Below are positions 62,986 through 64,000 of a stretch of 64,000 bases of DNA, one piece after another. Source of the stretch: Streptococcus halotolerans (lineage in GTDB: Bacteria > Bacillota > Bacilli > Lactobacillales > Streptococcaceae); NCBI RefSeq assembly GCF_001598035.1, contig NZ_CP014835.1:310001-374000 (forward strand), given 5' to 3'. The position numbers and the translations under genes were made by a program. The notes under the pieces were generated by a model. The model searched no databases, was not told the DNA's origin, and worked only from the letters and a program-made list of their open reading frames with translations. How positions within the stretch are numbered: position 1 is the stretch's first letter; every line of letters starts with the position of its first letter.

Positions 62986-63059
62986 GCATCTCTTCGCAAC
63001 TCGTAGCCTAAGGTTACAAACATTTTATATTATATCATCTATACTTGGAGGAAATTACA

Positions 63060-63428
63060 ATGGCATTGAACATTGAAAACATTATTGCTGAAATTAAAGA
63101 AGCTACTATTCTTGAGCTTAACGACCTTGTAAAAGCTATCGAAGAAGAATTTGGTGTAACTGCAGCTGCTCCTGTAGCTGCAGCTGCAGCAGGTGCTGCT
63201 GACGCAGGTGCTGCTAAAGATTCATTCGACGTAGAATTGACAGCTGCTGGTGACAAAAAAGTTGGCGTTATCAAAGTTGTTCGTGAAATCACAGGCGAAG
63301 GTCTTAAAGAAGCTAAAGCTATCGTTGATGGTGCACCATCAGTTATTAAAGAAGGTGCTTCAGAAGCAGAAGCTAACGAAATCAAAGAAAAACTTGAAGC
63401 AGCAGGTGCTTCAGTTACTCTTAAATAA
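63060..63428 (+). CDS. rplL: 50S ribosomal protein L7/L12
   Basis: A 122-residue stalk protein: N-terminal dimerisation helix ([20 protein letters not shown]), an Ala-rich hinge (about 36-52) and the factor-binding C-terminal domain ([33 protein letters not shown]). GGAGG precedes the ATG; the frame open from 63045 starts inside that site. Followed by a terminator. Confidence 0.97.
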   Translation: MALNIENIIAEIKEATILELNDLVKAIEEEFGVTAAAPVAAAAAGAADAGAAKDSFDVELTAAGDKKVGVIKVVREITGEGLKEAKAIVDGAPSVIKEGASEAEANEIKEKLEAAGASVTLK

Positions 63429-63463
63429 TTATTTTTATAGCTTAACAGCTTAAAAATATGATT

Positions 63464-63496
63464 AAACCGCTATTCTTAGGAGTAGCGGTTTTTTGT
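63464..63496 (+). terminator. rplJ-rplL terminator
   Basis: AACCGCTA pairs with TAGCGGTT around a ten-base loop, then T6. Confidence 0.88.
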
Positions 63497-63512
63497 GCGT
63501 TATATGATTTTT

Positions 63513-64000
63513 GGCTCTTTGTCAACTGTAGTGGGTTGACTTATAGCTAACACCGAGAGAGGACCAGTTTGGTCTTCTCTTTTGTTGTATTCAAAGCAAG
63601 ATAAATCCGTTTTTTTGAAGTTTTCATCTTCCTAAAGCTAAAAGCATTTCGCTTAATGACTTTAATAAGGTTGTTGGTCGCCTCTGGTTTGGCATTGGAA
63701 TAAGGTAGTTTCAGAGCATTAATAATCTTCTCTTTGTCTTTTAGAAAGGTTGACAAGACGGTCTTGAAGATGGGATGGACCTGTTTGATGGTATCAGAAA
63801 TGAGTTCAAAGAAGTGTTTCTCCTGCTTTTCTTGGTAATGAAAGAGAAAGCATTGGAAGAGGTCATAGTGGTGACGTAGCTCATCAGAGTAGCTCAAAAG
63901 ACGTTGCACAATCTCTTGATTGGTCAAGTGCATGCGAAAAGTTGGACGATAAAACCGTTTATCGTTTAGGTTACGACTATCTTGTTGGATGAGTTTCCAG
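63513..64000 (-). mobile_element. ISL3-family insertion sequence, right part (runs off the window)
   Basis: The element's end is the terminal repeat starting GGCTCTTTGTCAACTG at 63513, typical of streptococcal ISL3-family copies, 85 bases beyond rplL. The flanking TGATTTTT (63505-63512) would be the 8-bp target duplication, but the other end is outside the window. Confidence 0.8.
63547..64000 (-). CDS. ISL3-family transposase, C-terminal 150 residues
   Basis: The frame is open from the window edge to the stop at 63549-63547, so the protein is truncated by the window, not necessarily broken. RFYRPTFRMHLTNQEIVQRL and LPYSNAKPEATNNLIKVIKR are typical of the ISL3 DDE transposase C-terminus. The last part NAFSFRKMKTSKKRIYLALN is likewise conserved. 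The shorter reading frame starting at Met (63933) is internal. Convergent with rplL. Confidence 0.87.
   Translation of the reverse strand, partial: WKLIQQDSRNLNDKRFYRPTFRMHLTNQEIVQRLLSYSDELRHHYDLFQCFLFHYQEKQEKHFFELISDTIKQVHPIFKTVLSTFLKDKEKIINALKLPYSNAKPEATNNLIKVIKRNAFSFRKMKTSKKRIYLALNTTKEKTKLVLSRC

Noticed and set aside
63035-63385. 116-codon minus-strand frame opposite rplL
   Set aside because: Ala/Ser-rich shadow of the Ala-rich rplL hinge; no ribosome site.

Overview
The window reads as chromosomal DNA of a low-GC Firmicute, most likely a pyogenic-group Streptococcus. The supporting signs are: the gene order thyA - dihydrofolate reductase - small membrane protein - clpX - ysxC - deoxynucleoside kinase; a complete streptococcal mevalonate pathway; an OpuA-type osmoprotectant transporter with a fused permease and binding protein; a relP-relR-relS alarmone module; and an rplJ-rplL operon with an L10 leader. 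S. uberis or a close relative would fit the rich beta-glucoside equipment, but the species is an inference. No rRNA, tRNA, CRISPR or prophage was seen.

Region 1 (about 1-22.6 kb) is a beta-glucoside utilisation island. It holds five GH1 6-phospho-beta-glucosidases (653, 4744, 7681, 16377, 19340), a complete lactose/cellobiose-family PTS with a BglG/LicR-type regulator (10736-15315), a ROK sugar kinase, a Gfo/Idh oxidoreductase, three Cof-type HAD phosphatases, two histidine phosphatases, a YczE-like membrane protein and three tandem paralogous one-TM proteins. A truncated AraC-family regulator sits at the left edge, divergent from the first glucosidase. Six promoters in the island share one layout not explained by the gene calls: a 12-bp box near TCAWARGATAGT repeated directly with a 21-bp period, with a -10 hexamer starting exactly 37 bp after the start of the second box. 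This is the geometry expected of an AraC-type activator and links the glucosidases and HAD genes into a probable regulon. Three other promoters, including the PTS one, carry CcpA cre sites instead.

Region 2 (22.6-36.5 kb) is mixed housekeeping and stress functions: a DUF308 membrane protein, glyoxalase I, a TetR regulator, gdhA, a deformylase-like protein with a changed active-site motif, an FMN reductase, opuAA-opuABC with a palindromic operator, relPRS, a LysR regulator and a class I amidotransferase-like hydrolase.

Region 3 (37.2-43.9 kb) is one operon behind a strong promoter: a VTC-domain protein, a DUF4956 membrane protein, a CotH-family protein, a large extracytoplasmic glycosidase-like protein, a 45-residue one-TM protein and a processive family-2 glycosyltransferase. 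It looks like a membrane polysaccharide synthase system and is the best candidate for a poorly described system.

Region 4 (45.1-52 kb) carries the mevalonate pathway as two convergent operons, mvaK1-mvaD-mvaK2-GNAT-fni and mvaS-mvaA, meeting at a hairpin that contains both stop codons. Region 5 (52.1-64 kb) holds the thyA-to-kinase block, an Rrf2-controlled oxidoreductase/hydrolase operon, an HxlR / flavin monooxygenase divergent pair, a CadD-type transporter, rplJ-rplL and the end of an ISL3-family insertion sequence running off the right edge. Several gaps of 0.4-1.2 kb hold no recognisable gene; they are listed with what can be seen in them.
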